Origin: Puccinia triticina
Lineage: Eukaryota; Basidiomycota; Pucciniomycetes; Pucciniales; Pucciniaceae
Direction of reading: 5' to 3'
Length of the DNA: 64,000 nucleotides
NCBI RefSeq assembly: GCF_026914185.1
Contig: NC_070562.1
Coordinates: forward strand, 6,634,001-6,698,000
Positions within the stretch are counted from its first letter, which is position 1, and each line of letters opens with the position of its first letter. Position numbers and translations under genes: made by a program. Below, piece by piece: positions 10,835-22,283 of this stretch. Below the pieces are notes generated by a model, which worked only from the letters and a program-made list of their open reading frames with translations, had not been told where the DNA came from and ran no database searches.

Positions 10835-13800
10835 ACCTAACGGCCACCAAGATCGGGACTGCTAGCGTTGTTGACTCCAGGGGAAGGATCGTGGCTCTCA
10901 AGGAATGCCTCTACGTTCCCGGCTTAACTCGCAACCTCCTCTCCATGGGACGTTTTCTGCGCACCTCTGTTAACATTTCCAGGAACAAGGACCTCTGCAC
11001 AGTTGCAATCAATGGTACAGCCACTTTTGACTGTGTCCTCCGCAACGATATTCTGGAACTGAAAGAGAGCATTGGCCCGGTACCGCCCGCAACATCCGCA
11101 CTCCTCACCAAAACCCACTCCGGAGGAACCACCACCTTCAAAACTTGGCATGCTAGACTTGGACATGCCGGCATAGCCAGGATCAGAGAAGCTGTCTCCA
11201 ACAAAGGCATCACCAACGACTCCGCATGCGACACCTGCATGAAAGGCAAATCCTGCCGCTCCCCATTCAAAAGTCACTTCGACAAAACCTTCCACCCCTT
11301 GGAAGTAGTTCATGGAGATCTTGTCGGCCCCATCACGCCCGCCACCAACGCCGGTTCCAGGTACTTCCTCACCCTCGTCGACCAGCACACAGGCTACATC
11401 AGTGTTACCCTCCTCAAACGCAAGTCAGAAGCAACTTCGGCCATTATTGACTTCAAGTGCTTTTTCAAACGTCAAACCGGCCACTCCATCAAAAAGTTCG
11501 TCACCGATGGCGGGGGCGAGTTCTGCAACCGAGAACTCTCTGACATCCTTCGCCAGGACAGCATACAACACAACGTATCGCCACCGTACACCCCTCAACA
11601 CAACGGGATCGCTGAACGCGCCAACAAAACCATCATCAACATGTCTCGCTGTATGATGGTTCAATCGGGCCTTGCCAAGGAGTGGTGGGGAGAAGCCGTT
11701 CTCACCGCGATGGCGACCACCAACTCTCTCCCCTCGCTGGGAAAGAGCAAAATCAGCCCTCTTGAGAATCTCTTTGGCAAACCCCCTAACATGTCCTTCT
11801 TTCGACCGTTTGGCTGCAAGACCTGGGTCATCAAGCCCAACCAACTCAGGACGGCAAAATTTGATCCCATTGCGTGGGAAGGAATCCTCCTCGGATACGC
11901 CAACGACTACTCGGTGTACAGGGTGGTTCGGCTGGACGACAAGAAGATCATCAAAACCAGGAACGCCTACTTTGACGAGTCAATCTTTCCCTCTCTATCA
12001 GCTCTCAATCCCAGCGTCGACATGCACCCCGAGGAACGCCTTCCAGACTTCTCCGGCGTCGCTCCTCTCCCCCTCATGACGGACAACTCTGATGAAGAAG
12101 ATGTCCCACCTCCTTCTCCCTCCCCGAACGATCTAGCCACTCTGGACAATTCCGAAGAAGAAGACCGGATGGACATCAATGCAGATCCTGAGCCAGCACC
12201 ACCTAAACAACGCCTTATTCTACGACTAGGCCCTCACCCCACGCAAATCACCAGCGACGTTGACCCCTCAAACATCTTGAACCACCCTCGGCGACCTGCT
12301 GTGAGCTACACCACGCTCACGGTCAAACCCAGCAACCACTTTCAGGCCATGAGGTGCGACGAGCACAAGCACTGGAAGAATGCCGAACTCAAAGAAATCC
12401 AGAACATGCGGGACCACAACGTCTGGACTGAGGTTCCTCGTCTTCCTTCCCACTCAACCATTCCCTCCACCTGAGCTTACAAGAAGAAGCTCGGTGCCAA
12501 CAACCAAGTCACCGAGTACAAAGCCCGGATTTGCGCCCAGGGGTTTTGCCAAACCTACGGACTGAACTTCGACACCAAATACGCCCCCACAGGGAAACCT
12601 TCCTCCCTCCGTCTTCTTCTCTCTCACGCTGTCTCTAACTCCCTCCTCATTCACCAGCTCGACGTCAAGAGCGCCTTCCTCACCTGCCAGCTTGAAGAGA
12701 CAGTCTATATGCTTCCGCCCCCCGGTTACAAGACCGACGAAAACATTGTCCTTCACCTCAGAAAGGCCATCTATGGCCTCAGGCAGGCCTCCCTCGCGTG
12801 GTACAAAAGATTGAGCCAGTTCCTCGTCTCCATTGGATTCTCAATCTCTCTCGCCGACCCGTGCGTCTTCTGGCGTGCACATCCCAGCCCACTCTGGATC
12901 TTCTCCCATGTAGACAATCTCATCATCGTTGGCTCGGATCCCGAGTCCTTTCGAGTTCAAATGGCTGCTGATTTCTCCATCAAGTACATGGGGGCCGCTT
13001 TGTTTCTCCTCGGTATGAAGCTTGATCGCACTCCGACCGGCTTCGTGCTCCACCAGTCACAATACATCGAACGCAAACTGGTCGAGTTTGACATTGTTTC
13101 CCTTCCTAACGCTTCATGCCCTCTTGACCCGCGCACTCACCTTGCCAAAGCAACCCAAGCCGACATCAGTCGCCTCGCTCCCCTCAATGTCAACTACAGG
13201 GCTCTCATTGGGTCACTCAACTACCTCAGCATACTTACACGTCCTGACATCTTGTTCGCCGTCAGCAAACTCTCCCAGTTCCTTGAACACCCCGGCCTGT
13301 CTCACTACACCGCTGCGATACAGGTATTCAGGTACCTCAAAGGCACTATCAACCGTGGCTTGACCTTCTATCCCTCAGCTGTCACTCCTCTCTCTTGTTC
13401 AGTTGACGCTGATTGGGGCAACTGCCCGGACTCTTGGCGATCTCACACAGGATATGATGTTCTGTGGAATGGTCACCTCATCTCGTGGAAATCCACCAAA
13501 CAATGCACCGTTTCACTCTCGTCCTCGGAAGCCAAATACAAAGCGCTCACGGACGCTAGCAAAGAGCTGGCTTGGATGACCAACCTCATGAAAGAGGTCT
13601 TCTGCGATGTGCCTTGACTGACCTCCGTTGTTCGCGTTGACAACCGGGGCGCAATTGATCTCGCTCACAGTGAAACCAGCCAGAACAACTTCCGAACCAA
13701 GCACATGGACTTGCGCTTACACTTTGTTCGGGAGCTAATTCAGTCCAAAGTCATCCGCCTTCAGTACGTCCCCTCGGCGAGCAACATTGCCGACTTCCTC

Positions 13801-14088
13801 ACCAAGCCCGTTGGCCGCAGCAAGATCACCCACGCTCTTCGACATCTGACCGGGGACGCCACAAGCATCTCTGCTTCTTGCTCTGACGCACGAAGCACGG
13901 CAGCCTGTCAGGATTCGGGCCCTGGCCCGACCGGCCCGGTCGCAGCCCCTGAACTCCTCAACTTGGAGGCTGACATCTTGAGCGCTTGTGCCCTCATACA
14001 ACTCAATCACCCGTTCAACCGTAAGTACAAAAAGCCTCGCATCATCAATACTGAGGGAACCAAACCAGTTGAAACATTAAAAAGCTAA
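10720..14088 (+). pseudogene. Ty1 element pol (protease-integrase-RT-RNase H) with two nonsense codons
   Basis: One frame throughout. Protease: VLDSGASHHMFN near the start. Integrase: HHCC region (WHARLGHAG...CDTCMKGK), then D in VHGDLVGP, D in VTDGGGEF and E in NGIAERAN. RT: YKARICAQGF, LDVKSAFLTC and YGLRQASLAWYKRL. The catalytic site reads HVDN where VDD is expected. RNase H: VDADWGNCPDSWRSHTGY and SLSSSEAKYKAL. TGA interrupts the frame at 12472-12474 and 13615-13617, each where a conserved residue (probably Trp) is expected. The reading frame runs on into the 3' LTR. Defective as it stands. Confidence 0.88.
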
Positions 14089-14727
14089 CCAGTCCCTTGT
14101 CATACCGCCTCATCCAGGAGACAAAGACATGGACCGAGAAAACAATCAGAACCGCCAGGTTGACAGAACCCTGCCTTCCGACCCAAACCAAACCAGCCAA
14201 CAACCGAGCGTCCCAACCGTCTCGTAGGGCAAAAGACTGGACCCTGAGATTCAACCAGGCCAGCAACAACCAGTGCGTACTCCTTGAAGCCACATCAGCA
14301 GTACTCCGGGTATAAAACCTGACCTCCACCTCTCTCACTCTTTTTCCTCAGCTCTTGTTCTTCTCCTTGACTACACATCAGCTCAAACCAGCCCACATCC
14401 CCCTTCATCTCAGCTCACACCAGCCTCACTCGCACTCAACACCCCTCGCCGACTTTAGCTCACTTTTTTCACCTTTTATCATCGACAGCTTGTGACGACC
14501 TCGTACCGCACTCGCGTCATTCTCAGACCTGTTTTCTTTTATCTCTCTTTATCTTCTTTTTTTCCATACTTAACCGCAATCGTTTAAGAACGCTATCTCA
14601 GTTGCCCACCACTGCCCTTAAGGTACAAAATTGTTACTTGTTTCTCTCTCTATTGTTTTCTCTGATGAAGATTACCATGAGCTGACAAAAAGATGAAATA
14701 AAACCCTTAAGTCTTGCTATTCTCACA
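13906..14727 (+). repeat. Ty1 element 3' LTR
   Basis: Partner of 8997-9818. It is followed by the GGAGC target copy and then the rest of the gypsy-1 LTR. Confidence 0.93.
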
Positions 14728-15302
14728 GGAGCCCCACCTCTTGTGCAAGAGGGGCCTAGCGGAAAAGGATTCTCGCTGGGATCTAGAGGATCCAGACGGC
14801 CGGAAAAGGAGAGAGTAGAAAGGAGGAGAGCCTCTCGGACTTACTTGGTCGGAGACTTACTAGTATCCCGGAGGTAAGTCAAAGGCCAAGGGGAGTTGCA
14901 CGTGAAGGTTGGTGGAGATGGAGGGAAGGTCAAAGGGTTGTGAATCAAGGAAGTTGAGTAAATGAAAAGATGGGAGTTCTAGAGGTATAGGCCCCAATCG
15001 CTGATCTTTCAGCAATGTAGACGGGCTTGGTACCAAAAAACTCTGGGGGACAAACTCCCTCTCGAGAGCCCCCCTACTATATGAGAAGAGCAAGCTCCGA
15101 TCCCGGAAGCCTTTCTTCTCCTAACTTCCTGCCCGCTGTTAAGCGGGCATAAACACATCACACAGACTGAGTTACTCAATACAAGTAACTCAGCTGTTGT
15201 ACTAAGCAACCACCAAGCTGGTGCTGCTATTCATGCTGGAGGACGCGTAAGCGCAACTCCTTGTTGGCCCTCTGCGCTGTTGGAACTAGCAGAGGGCTGA
15301 CA
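14728..15302 (-). repeat. gypsy-1 5' LTR, right fragment
   Basis: Continues the LTR sequence interrupted at 8996 and ends AGGGCTGACA, followed by the GAGGG target copy. Confidence 0.85.
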
Positions 15303-15959
15303 GAGGGACTTGCACCCTATACCCCCCTGCCCGCCCTACTCTTTTTGGCATTTGGCAGGGCATTATTTTAGAAACACTATCAAATTTGATCCACTCAACC
15401 TTTTTTTTTCTTGTTCAGTGTGCCATGACCGCCTGCTTCTTCTCTACAAGCATGCCAAAAATCAAGTGTCCCACTCACTTCGAAATTGGTCTTTTTCCTT
15501 GTTTTCCATGGGCAATACATCTGCAGGCTGCTTATGTAATGTAAAGCCACCAGTCAGAGTACAGGGAGTGGTGCCATCAAACCTGAGCACTTTGAAAGTC
15601 TTATTATGACAGTAAAAAATGGTGAGAAGGTCCAAAAATAATGCTACATATCCTACAAGATGCAGGACAAGGAAGGGGTCATTTGGCTCAGTGGAACCTT
15701 CATGCTATTCCTCACGACTGAGTAGGTACAAGCAATAGAATGGACAACAGCAAAAAAACAAGAAAGAGCAGTGCAAGCACTGGCACATAGTGTATAAGCC
15801 CCTCCTTTGGAGGGTCCCTGCGGGACGGCATCCCCCCTCCACAAAGAGAGGGTCTAGTTAAGTTAGAGAGAACCCTCAACTTTGACCCCACCAAAAGTTT
15901 GGACATGTAGATCTTATGATTTTATGTAGAAAGTGGTTTGAAAATCAATTTTGAACACC

Positions 15960-16742
15960 ACAAATCAGAGGACTTCCCGGGCAATCTGGGACCCCTGCAG
16001 ATGTTGGTTTAGGTGGAAAAAGGCTAGATTTTTGCAGGGAAGTCTAGCGTGTGGTTCTGGATCATTTCTGGGATGCAGATCTTGGTTTGTGTCTGTTTCC
16101 ACTCTTTCTATGCACTCCAGGACGCTCGGCACAGTAGCCATACAACCAATCACCCGGAAAAAGCCTGCCAAAACCAAGGATGCATCTCCAGACAAACAAG
16201 CGTGACGAAACCCACAAGATGCATCACCAGACCCAAGAAACATGACAAGACCCAAGAAAGATGACAGAAGCCAAGAAGCTTGGCCTAACCTTTGGAAACA
16301 AAGGCCAAGAAACCGGACAAAAGCCAACAAACTGGCAGAACCCAAGAAACCCAACAGAATTCAGGAAACATGACAGGACCATGGAAAGATGACAAAACCC
16401 AAGAAGAAACATTGCAGAACCAGGAAACCGGACAAAACCAACCAAACTCAACAAATCCAAGAATCATGACAGGACCAAGGAAAGATGACAAAACCCAAGA
16501 AGAAACATGCCAAAACCCAAAAAGAATAAAAAGAATGGCAGGCCCAAGAAGCTTGACAAACCAAAGAACATGATATGACCCAAGAAACATGAAAAAACCA
16601 AAGAATCCAAAAAAAAAAAAGGCAAGACCAAAGCAACTAGGATTTTTAAAGCAAGGGCACTTGCAATGAATGGTAATCATGAATTTTGGAAATTTTGCAT
16701 TGTTCCTTTTTTGAAACTCATGATAAATAAAGTGCAGATCAT
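15960..16742 (-). repeat. Degenerate repeat tract 3' of gene A
   Basis: From about 16,200 to 16,640 the plus strand repeats AAGAAACATGACAARACCC and AAGAAAGATGACA in loose succession. In the sense of gene A this is CTTGGGTTTTGTCATSTTTC. It lies just beyond the gene A stop codon. Related tracts lie 3' of copies B and C. No gene is supported here; the open frames are products of the repeat. Confidence 0.7.
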
Positions 16743-19021
16743 TCAAAAGTTTTTGTTTGGTGGAAGAACCAGTTCATAGTGCTTTTTGTAGTATGATATG
16801 TCTTGGTTTATGTCTTGGATTTTTTTCTGTACATAAGAGTAAAAAAAGTATTGATTCATATGTTTATCTTGCAGAAGAGAATCAACAGCATTGGAATGCT
16901 CATGTATCATTCTCCCAATGTGCTCTGAATGTTCCTCCAGCTCTGCCAAATTCTTTCTTGCATAGTTTTGACTTTTGATGTTATGGCAATTCAGAAAAGT
17001 GGCCCTGCAAAACTTGTCAAGTATGTGTGGAGAAAGCTTGTCTGCTTCTGTGAGGAGGGTTTTGCTCAACTGTAGCAATTTGAGATTATGGATCAAATAG
17101 GGATCTTCCTCCTGGGTTGGAAAGAGTCTTGGATGGTATACTTGGAGGAATTCAAAAAACTGTGATAAAAGGATGATTGCCAAGCCATCTCCTTGGCCTG
17201 ATGCATCATCCTTCAACATCCTGAAGAGTTGAACTGCCTCCTGAATTTCTGGCCAGATAGTTTCTAAAGCATTGGCCCTTTCCTCGTAGTATCGAGCAGG
17301 CTCAATTGCTAAAAATGAGCCCCAAAAAGAATCCATCATACCTTGAAATCTACATTTTTCAAAACCTTTTGTATCCAAATATAAGTATTTCCTGGCTTTG
17401 AGAACTAAAAGAAAGTATGAGAAATACTCCTTTTGTTTCTCCTGAAGAGCTATTGAGACAATGTGGATTGAACAGAGACAAACTGTCAGCATCAAATTTT
17501 TTTTACTGAGTTGTATTATTCTATCATACCTGGGAAAAAATTGTTAAAATCTGAGGTATACCAGCGGTTGTAGACACCTTGTGTGACTGTGGGATACCAG
17601 AATTTTCCTGCATCATATTGATTTTCAATGTGATACCAATCATTCAATGATGTCATGTGTGATGCAGCATATTCCAGATTTCTTTTGTCAAACAAAGACT
17701 GCAAATTCTCAGGAGCAATCAACTCATGCTTGTACATAAAATTAAGGGATTTTGAATAAGCTATTCTGAACCTTAGCTTCAGAATCTCATGCTGATTTGG
17801 GATGAAATCAATTTCATGATGTAAAATGCGCATCTTTTCAACCAAGTTGGAGGGCTCCATGCTTCTTTGATATTGGTCATATTCTATATCAGAAATTCTT
17901 CCCTCATGAACTGGTGCCTTGGCATGAGCTGGAATATCTTCAACATTATAATTCTTTCCACTTATAGAGTTGAAGTGTTTTGAAATTTTTTTGATAGTTT
18001 TTTTCACAAGTGTTTCTGTGGGAGGAACACTGATGCAAGAGAAATGTTTTGTTTTTGGGTAAGTTGAAGAGGCACCATCATCTGAAGTGAAACCTGAATA
18101 CAGAATATGAAAAATATGACAATATGGAAAGAAAATCTATTTACTTACCGTATACTTTGGTCACTAAAGACATTTCGAAAAATATTTCCATGTTCCAAAA
18201 CCTCCAAAGCAGGAAATGTTTTCTTGGAGCTTGGAAGTTTGATTTGACCAAGAGTCAAAACTGAAAGCCTATGTTTTATGTGAAGTAAAAGCAGCTTGTC
18301 AACTTCTTCCAAGGCTTCTTCTAATTTTTGACTTTTGGGACCAAACACAACAGGAGTGCTCTCTAGTTCTGGTGATTCTGTGCTTATATAATTCAAGTCC
18401 TTTAGAAGTAGCTCCACAAGAGCTTTTCAGGAATTATCAGCAATGTATATCTGTCAAAAGTTTATGAAATTGAGCTAAGAACCAAAAATATTCACCTTCT
18501 TTTCCTTCTGGAGAGTTTGGATTTTCTACTTCTGAATATCAAAATTTAAAATAAGTATTATTGATTCTTTCCTAACTTGATTTCAACTGGTTCTACTGAA
18601 TTGAATCCACTTACCATTGATTGCTAAATTGACTCCTTTTTCTCTACCATGTGGTCTAGGAATCATCTGTGGATTTTTTTCCACAGGTTCCACCAGTACA
18701 TTCTTTTCATCATTGCCATGGACAAGTGTGCTACTTGGAATATCTTGGAAGATTGGATCCCCAGTTCTCTTGAAGCTTTCTGATTGGCTAGCCAGTAAAG
18801 AAGTTGATCCTGGATGGATTTCTTCTTTTTTTAAAAAGAGGAAAAAATGAAAATGCAATGGATGAGTATGCTTGATAAGATTTCAACAGAGAGGGCTAAT
18901 CTAATGAAATATAATTTTCAGGTGTACCTTTGTTTAGTGCAAACTCTTTTCCTCTTCCACTCCCCAGCATACATTGTGTTGCTGGCAAGCAGTACAAGGC
19001 AAATAAAAGTATTTGATTCAT
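16743..19021 (-). CDS. Secreted-protein family, copy A (candidate effector)
   Basis: Exons on the minus strand: 19021-18928, 18821-18615, 18531-18496, 18422-18156, 18093-17530, 17449-16743. They join in frame to 624 aa. Residues 1-17 are a signal peptide, MNQILLFALYCLPATQC. No transmembrane segment was seen after it. Exon 4 carries EEVDKLLLLHIKHRLSVLTL. The end of exon 5 carries FWYPTVTQGVYNRWYTSDF (about 366-384). Exon 6 carries YFSYFLLVLKARKYLYL and LSQFFEFLQVYHPRLFP. Boundaries agree with copies B and C except exon 4/5: donor 18155 is clear, but a second acceptor 12 nt downstream also keeps frame. Four introns stay within about 40-100 nt. The family is not recognised and no catalytic motif is visible. 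It is probably secreted; a host-interaction role is inference. Confidence 0.78.
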
Positions 19022-19114
19022 TATCTGAGAGCAGCTTCTGGGAAGATGATCAAAAATGAAATAAAAAAAAATCAGAAAGAATGTAGAGTTTGAGTATCCT
19101 TCTCATAGACCAAA

Positions 19115-19153
19115 GGCTGGTCTAGATATATAGGAAATCAATACAGATAATCA
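19115..19153 (-). promoter_or_regulatory. Conserved core promoter block of gene A
   Basis: In the gene sense: TGATTATCTGTAT, a short spacer, a TATATATC box, then TAGACCAGCC. It lies about 95-130 nt upstream of the ATG. Copies B (45500-45538) and C (52252-52290) have the same order and spacing. Confidence 0.7.
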
Positions 19154-19454
19154 AACAGGTTCTCTCTCTAACCTGTCTGAGAAGCTGTTTGTCTTCTGCT
19201 GATACCAATCAATCATTGACATGATAAATTTCGGTTTCAGTTAGCTAGATGTATGGTCAACCCCCCTTTCCCACAAGCAACATCAATTGTATTACTCCTG
19301 TGCAGCCAAATTCTAATTACTGTTTCAGCATCCGCACCTAAAACATTTAGTGTTATACACATGTAGCCATTATTTTGAACTACTAATTTAAAGTTTGACT
19401 GCTGCACATTGCATGACATTTCCCATCTCACAACAGGTTATGTTTCAAGCACTA
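19154..19454. promoter_or_regulatory. Upstream region of gene A, conserved in part with copy B
   Basis: No gene. Two blocks match the region upstream of copy B: CTGATACCAATCAATCATTG (near 19199) and GTATGGTCAACCCC (near 19251). Confidence 0.5.
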
Positions 19455-20246
19455 GGGGCAATGGTGTGTAGTTATAATACACTATGATAACCGCTGTTAT
19501 CTGTGTAGCTTAACGCTTGCTGTTACTGCGCTCAGGCGTTAGCGCTACTAGTAACAACCAATTTTCCCCCTGGGCCCGATTTTTTTGGTGTGTTACTCGC
19601 GTTACTAGTAGCGTAACACGTTGTCCACTGTTTAAAAATATAAAGAGGGGCAAATGGACCCCTCTGAATCATACATAGTCCAATATCTGCCCCTCTGTGC
19701 AGACAGATATTTTAACAGATGTCAAAAATCAAACATCCTGGGTGTGCAATATTGTAACACACTTCCGTTACGGTTAACAATAACAGTAACAAGAGAAAGA
19801 TTGTTACGGTATTGGTACGTTACCAATAACCGTACCATACCTACCTGCTGTTTCTAGGGGGATTCAGACTTGGCCATGCATGACTTGCATTCAATTTTGC
19901 AAGTTGGTGTTCAAGCCTCTTCTTGAACACCAAATTTCAAAAAATTATTCAAGCAGGCTTAGGGTGTAGTACCATATGGCCTGCATGCACTTTTGCAACT
20001 GAGTGAACTTGAACACTGAATTCAAGGATTGCATCCAAGTTTCACCTGGCCAACTTTGAGACCCCTACTATCTCCGACAAATTTTCTTCTTCACCATTCC
20101 TACAGGTATCATTGTTGCTGTTGGCCCATGGATCAATTTATGCTACTAGGGATCTCCTTCTTTCAGTGGTATTTTGATGCTTGTTGTAGGATGTTTTCAG
20201 AACTCTGTTGTCTGCCAGTGGGCAGGAGTGCAGTGCCTTTTGAAAA

Positions 20247-21530
20247 GGGTCAGCCTAAATGCACTCCATAAATTTACTTCATGCACTCCAAAAGTGAGTT
20301 GATGGAGCATGCACTCCAAGAAAGTTGTAGTGTGGGCCCCAGCAAGCCAAAGAAATTGGAGTAAGTCACCATGCACTCCATTTGCTACCAAATTTAATGA
20401 GTGTCCCAATAGCTCACTCCATACAATTGGAGTGCATGGACCCAGTACTCCCTTCCTGATATTTTTCTCCCTGAAAAAGGAGTGCCCCCTGCACACTCCA
20501 GCATCCAGTGGAGTACTCAATGAACAACCATCCATTGGAGCACTCCCCTCCGCTTGACCAGTCATCTTGTCATGTCCCCAGTCTATGGTTAGTCTCGGAG
20601 TGGGATGTGCACTCCTAGAGTCACCATACTGCTCAATGGCTGGCCATCGACAGACACATTCCACTTGATGGACGGTCATCGGGCAGAGCACACTTGATGA
20701 CCGGTCATTGATCAGTGGGATGTGTACCCCAATGACCGGTCATCGAGCGGAGTACACACCTTGTTTGCTGACCGGCCATTGAGTGTGATGTTCACACTCG
20801 ATGGCCGGTCATCGAGCAAGATGTGTATTCCGCTTGATTGCTGGTCATTGAGCCGAGAACACACCTCGCTTGATGATCGCCAATTGAGTGCACATCACAC
20901 TTGCCGGTCATCAAGCGGGGTGTGCTCCGCTCAATGACCGGTCAACCAGGGTAAGCGGAGTGCACGCTTCGCTTGATAACCGGCCATCAAGTGCACATCA
21001 CCGGTCAACCAGCGGGGTGTGTGCTCCGCTTGATGGCCGGTCATCGAGTGGGGTACACATCCCACTGGTTGACCAGTCATCAAGTGGGATGTGCACTCAA
21101 TGGGCGGTCATTGAGCGAGGCGTGCACTCCGCTCAATGACCGGTCATCTTAATGACTGGTCATCAAGTGGGGTCTGTAATCCTCTTGGTGGCCAGTCTGG
21201 GGCCGGGTGGGCACTCCACAAAAGAGTGGAATGGAGTGTACTCCAATGCACTCCAGTTGAAATCGTGCCCAATGGAGTGCATAGCCAAGACCCTTTGCTC
21301 AAAAAGTGAGTGCTTGGGTGTATACTCCATTTTTTTTGGAGTGTATCTAGCTTCACTCCCTTATTTTGGTAAGTTTTGGCTTACCCTGGCCTGTACTCCA
21401 ACATAAATGGAGTGCCCATGTGGAGACTCCATGAATTTGGAGTGCAAAATCACAGTTGGAGTACCCACTCCCCAAAGCCAAAAATGTGGAGTGCATGAAG
21501 TAAATTTTTGGAGTGCATTTAGGCTGACCC
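20247..21530. mobile_element. Non-autonomous hAT-type element 1 carrying a minisatellite
   Basis: Termini GGGTCAGCCTAAATGCACTC and its inverse are flanked by a perfect 8-bp duplication TTTGAAAA (20239-20246 and 21531-21538). Many TGGAGTGC/GCACTCCA words crowd both subterminal zones, as hAT transposase-binding repeats do. The centre holds a GACCGGTCATCGAG-type array. No coding capacity. Confidence 0.88.
20680..21180. repeat. GACCGGTCATCGAG-type minisatellite in hAT-type element 1
   Basis: Alternating inverted copies of a palindrome-centred unit (ACCGGT core), interspersed with GGAGTGTGCAC-type spacers. The copies are degenerate. Confidence 0.8.
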
Positions 21531-21538
21531 TTTGAAAA

Positions 21539-22034
21539 TCATCTTGTGTAAAATTGGTTGAATTTTGCAATAATGCTGTGCATTAATGAGGCCACTAAAT
21601 GAACTCAAATTGACAGCAAAAGCATGGAACTGGCCATGTATGGGTCAAAGCCTGAGAGATCTTCATTAAGGATTGCCAAGTGAACCCAGGTACCCACAGC
21701 GGGTGCAGTTACCCCCTGGTTTTTCTACCAAAACAGACACCTGCACCCACACCTGGCACCCACGGGTGTTTTTTGTGGGTACCGCGGGTACCATTTTTTT
21801 TTTCATCAGGAAACACCAATCTGGACAGCTGGCTGGTCATCAAGGTATACATACAACTCAATGACCGGCCCACGGGCTATTCATCAAGGTATACATACAC
21901 ATTGATGACCAGAGCCAGCCAGTCATCAAAGTATCCACCTCAATGAACAGCCAGCTGGCTTTTCATCAAGGTATACCTGCACCTTGATGACCGGCTGCAT
22001 TGGTCATCAAGGTGTATCTATACCTTTATGAGCC
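21539..22034. repeat. Repeat-rich interior between the hAT-type element and the right arm
   Basis: Contains a GGGTACC/GGTACCC-rich stretch near 21,690-21,795 and a run of CATCAAGGTATAC / TGACCGGC units at about 21,830-22,015. No gene is supported. Confidence 0.5.
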
Positions 22035-22283
22035 TGAGAGACGGTCACGGTAGTTATGGTACGGTTATTGGTAACGTACCAATATTGTAACAGTTTTTCT
22101 CTTGTTACCGTTACTGTTAACCCTAACAGAAGTGCGTTACAATATTTAATAACCAGGATGTTTGACATTTGAAATCCGTTACAATATCTGCCTGCACGGA
22201 GGGGCAGATATTGGATTACATATGATCCAGAGGGTTCCATTTGCCCCTCTTTATCTCATTAAACAGTGGTTAACGTGTTACGC

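Larger units (their letters stand above)
8997..14727 (+). mobile_element. Ty1/copia-type LTR retrotransposon, recent but inactive
   Basis: Two equal-length 822-bp LTRs (8997-9818 and 13906-14727) begin TGTCAGGATT and end TCTCACA. They are flanked by the 5-bp duplication GGAGC (8992-8996 and 14728-14732) made inside the gypsy-1 LTR. The LTRs differ at about a dozen positions by eye, so the insertion is fairly recent. Domain order protease-integrase-RT-RNase H defines Ty1/copia. Two nonsense codons and an altered RT catalytic motif make this copy defective. Confidence 0.93.
3096..15302 (-). mobile_element. Ty3/gypsy-type LTR retrotransposon (gypsy-1), internally deleted, right LTR split by a Ty1 element
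   Basis: LTRs begin TGTCAGGGTACG and end AGGGCTGACA. The element is flanked by the 5-bp duplication GAGGG (3091-3095 and 15303-15307). Coding remnants are on the minus strand, so the right LTR is the 5' LTR. Next to it on the minus strand the internal region begins with a GGGGGCCTCATC primer-site-like stretch. A G-rich polypurine-like stretch (GTGGGGGCAAG) abuts the left LTR. The two LTRs differ at about a dozen sites by eye. The reverse transcriptase palm, RNase H and most of the integrase are missing. Confidence 0.85.
2919..15959. mobile_element. Terminal-inverted-repeat element, host of the nested LTR elements
   Basis: The left end reads GGTGTTCAAAATTGATTTT at 2919. The inverse of the same sequence ends at 15959. 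A second matching block (ACATAAAATCATAAGAT) lies inside both ends, and a third (AGGGTTCTCT...CTTAAC) inside that. Without gypsy-1 (3096-15302) the element would be only about 0.8 kb, so it is a non-autonomous, MITE-like element. No clean target duplication was seen: ATAAATAG on the left against ACAAATCA on the right. Confidence 0.65.

Noticed and set aside
16200..16640. Minus-strand frames rich in FLG/SCHVSW words as a repeat protein
   Set aside because: Produced by the degenerate 3' tract, with frequent phase changes; no conserved frame in the corresponding tracts of copies B and C.
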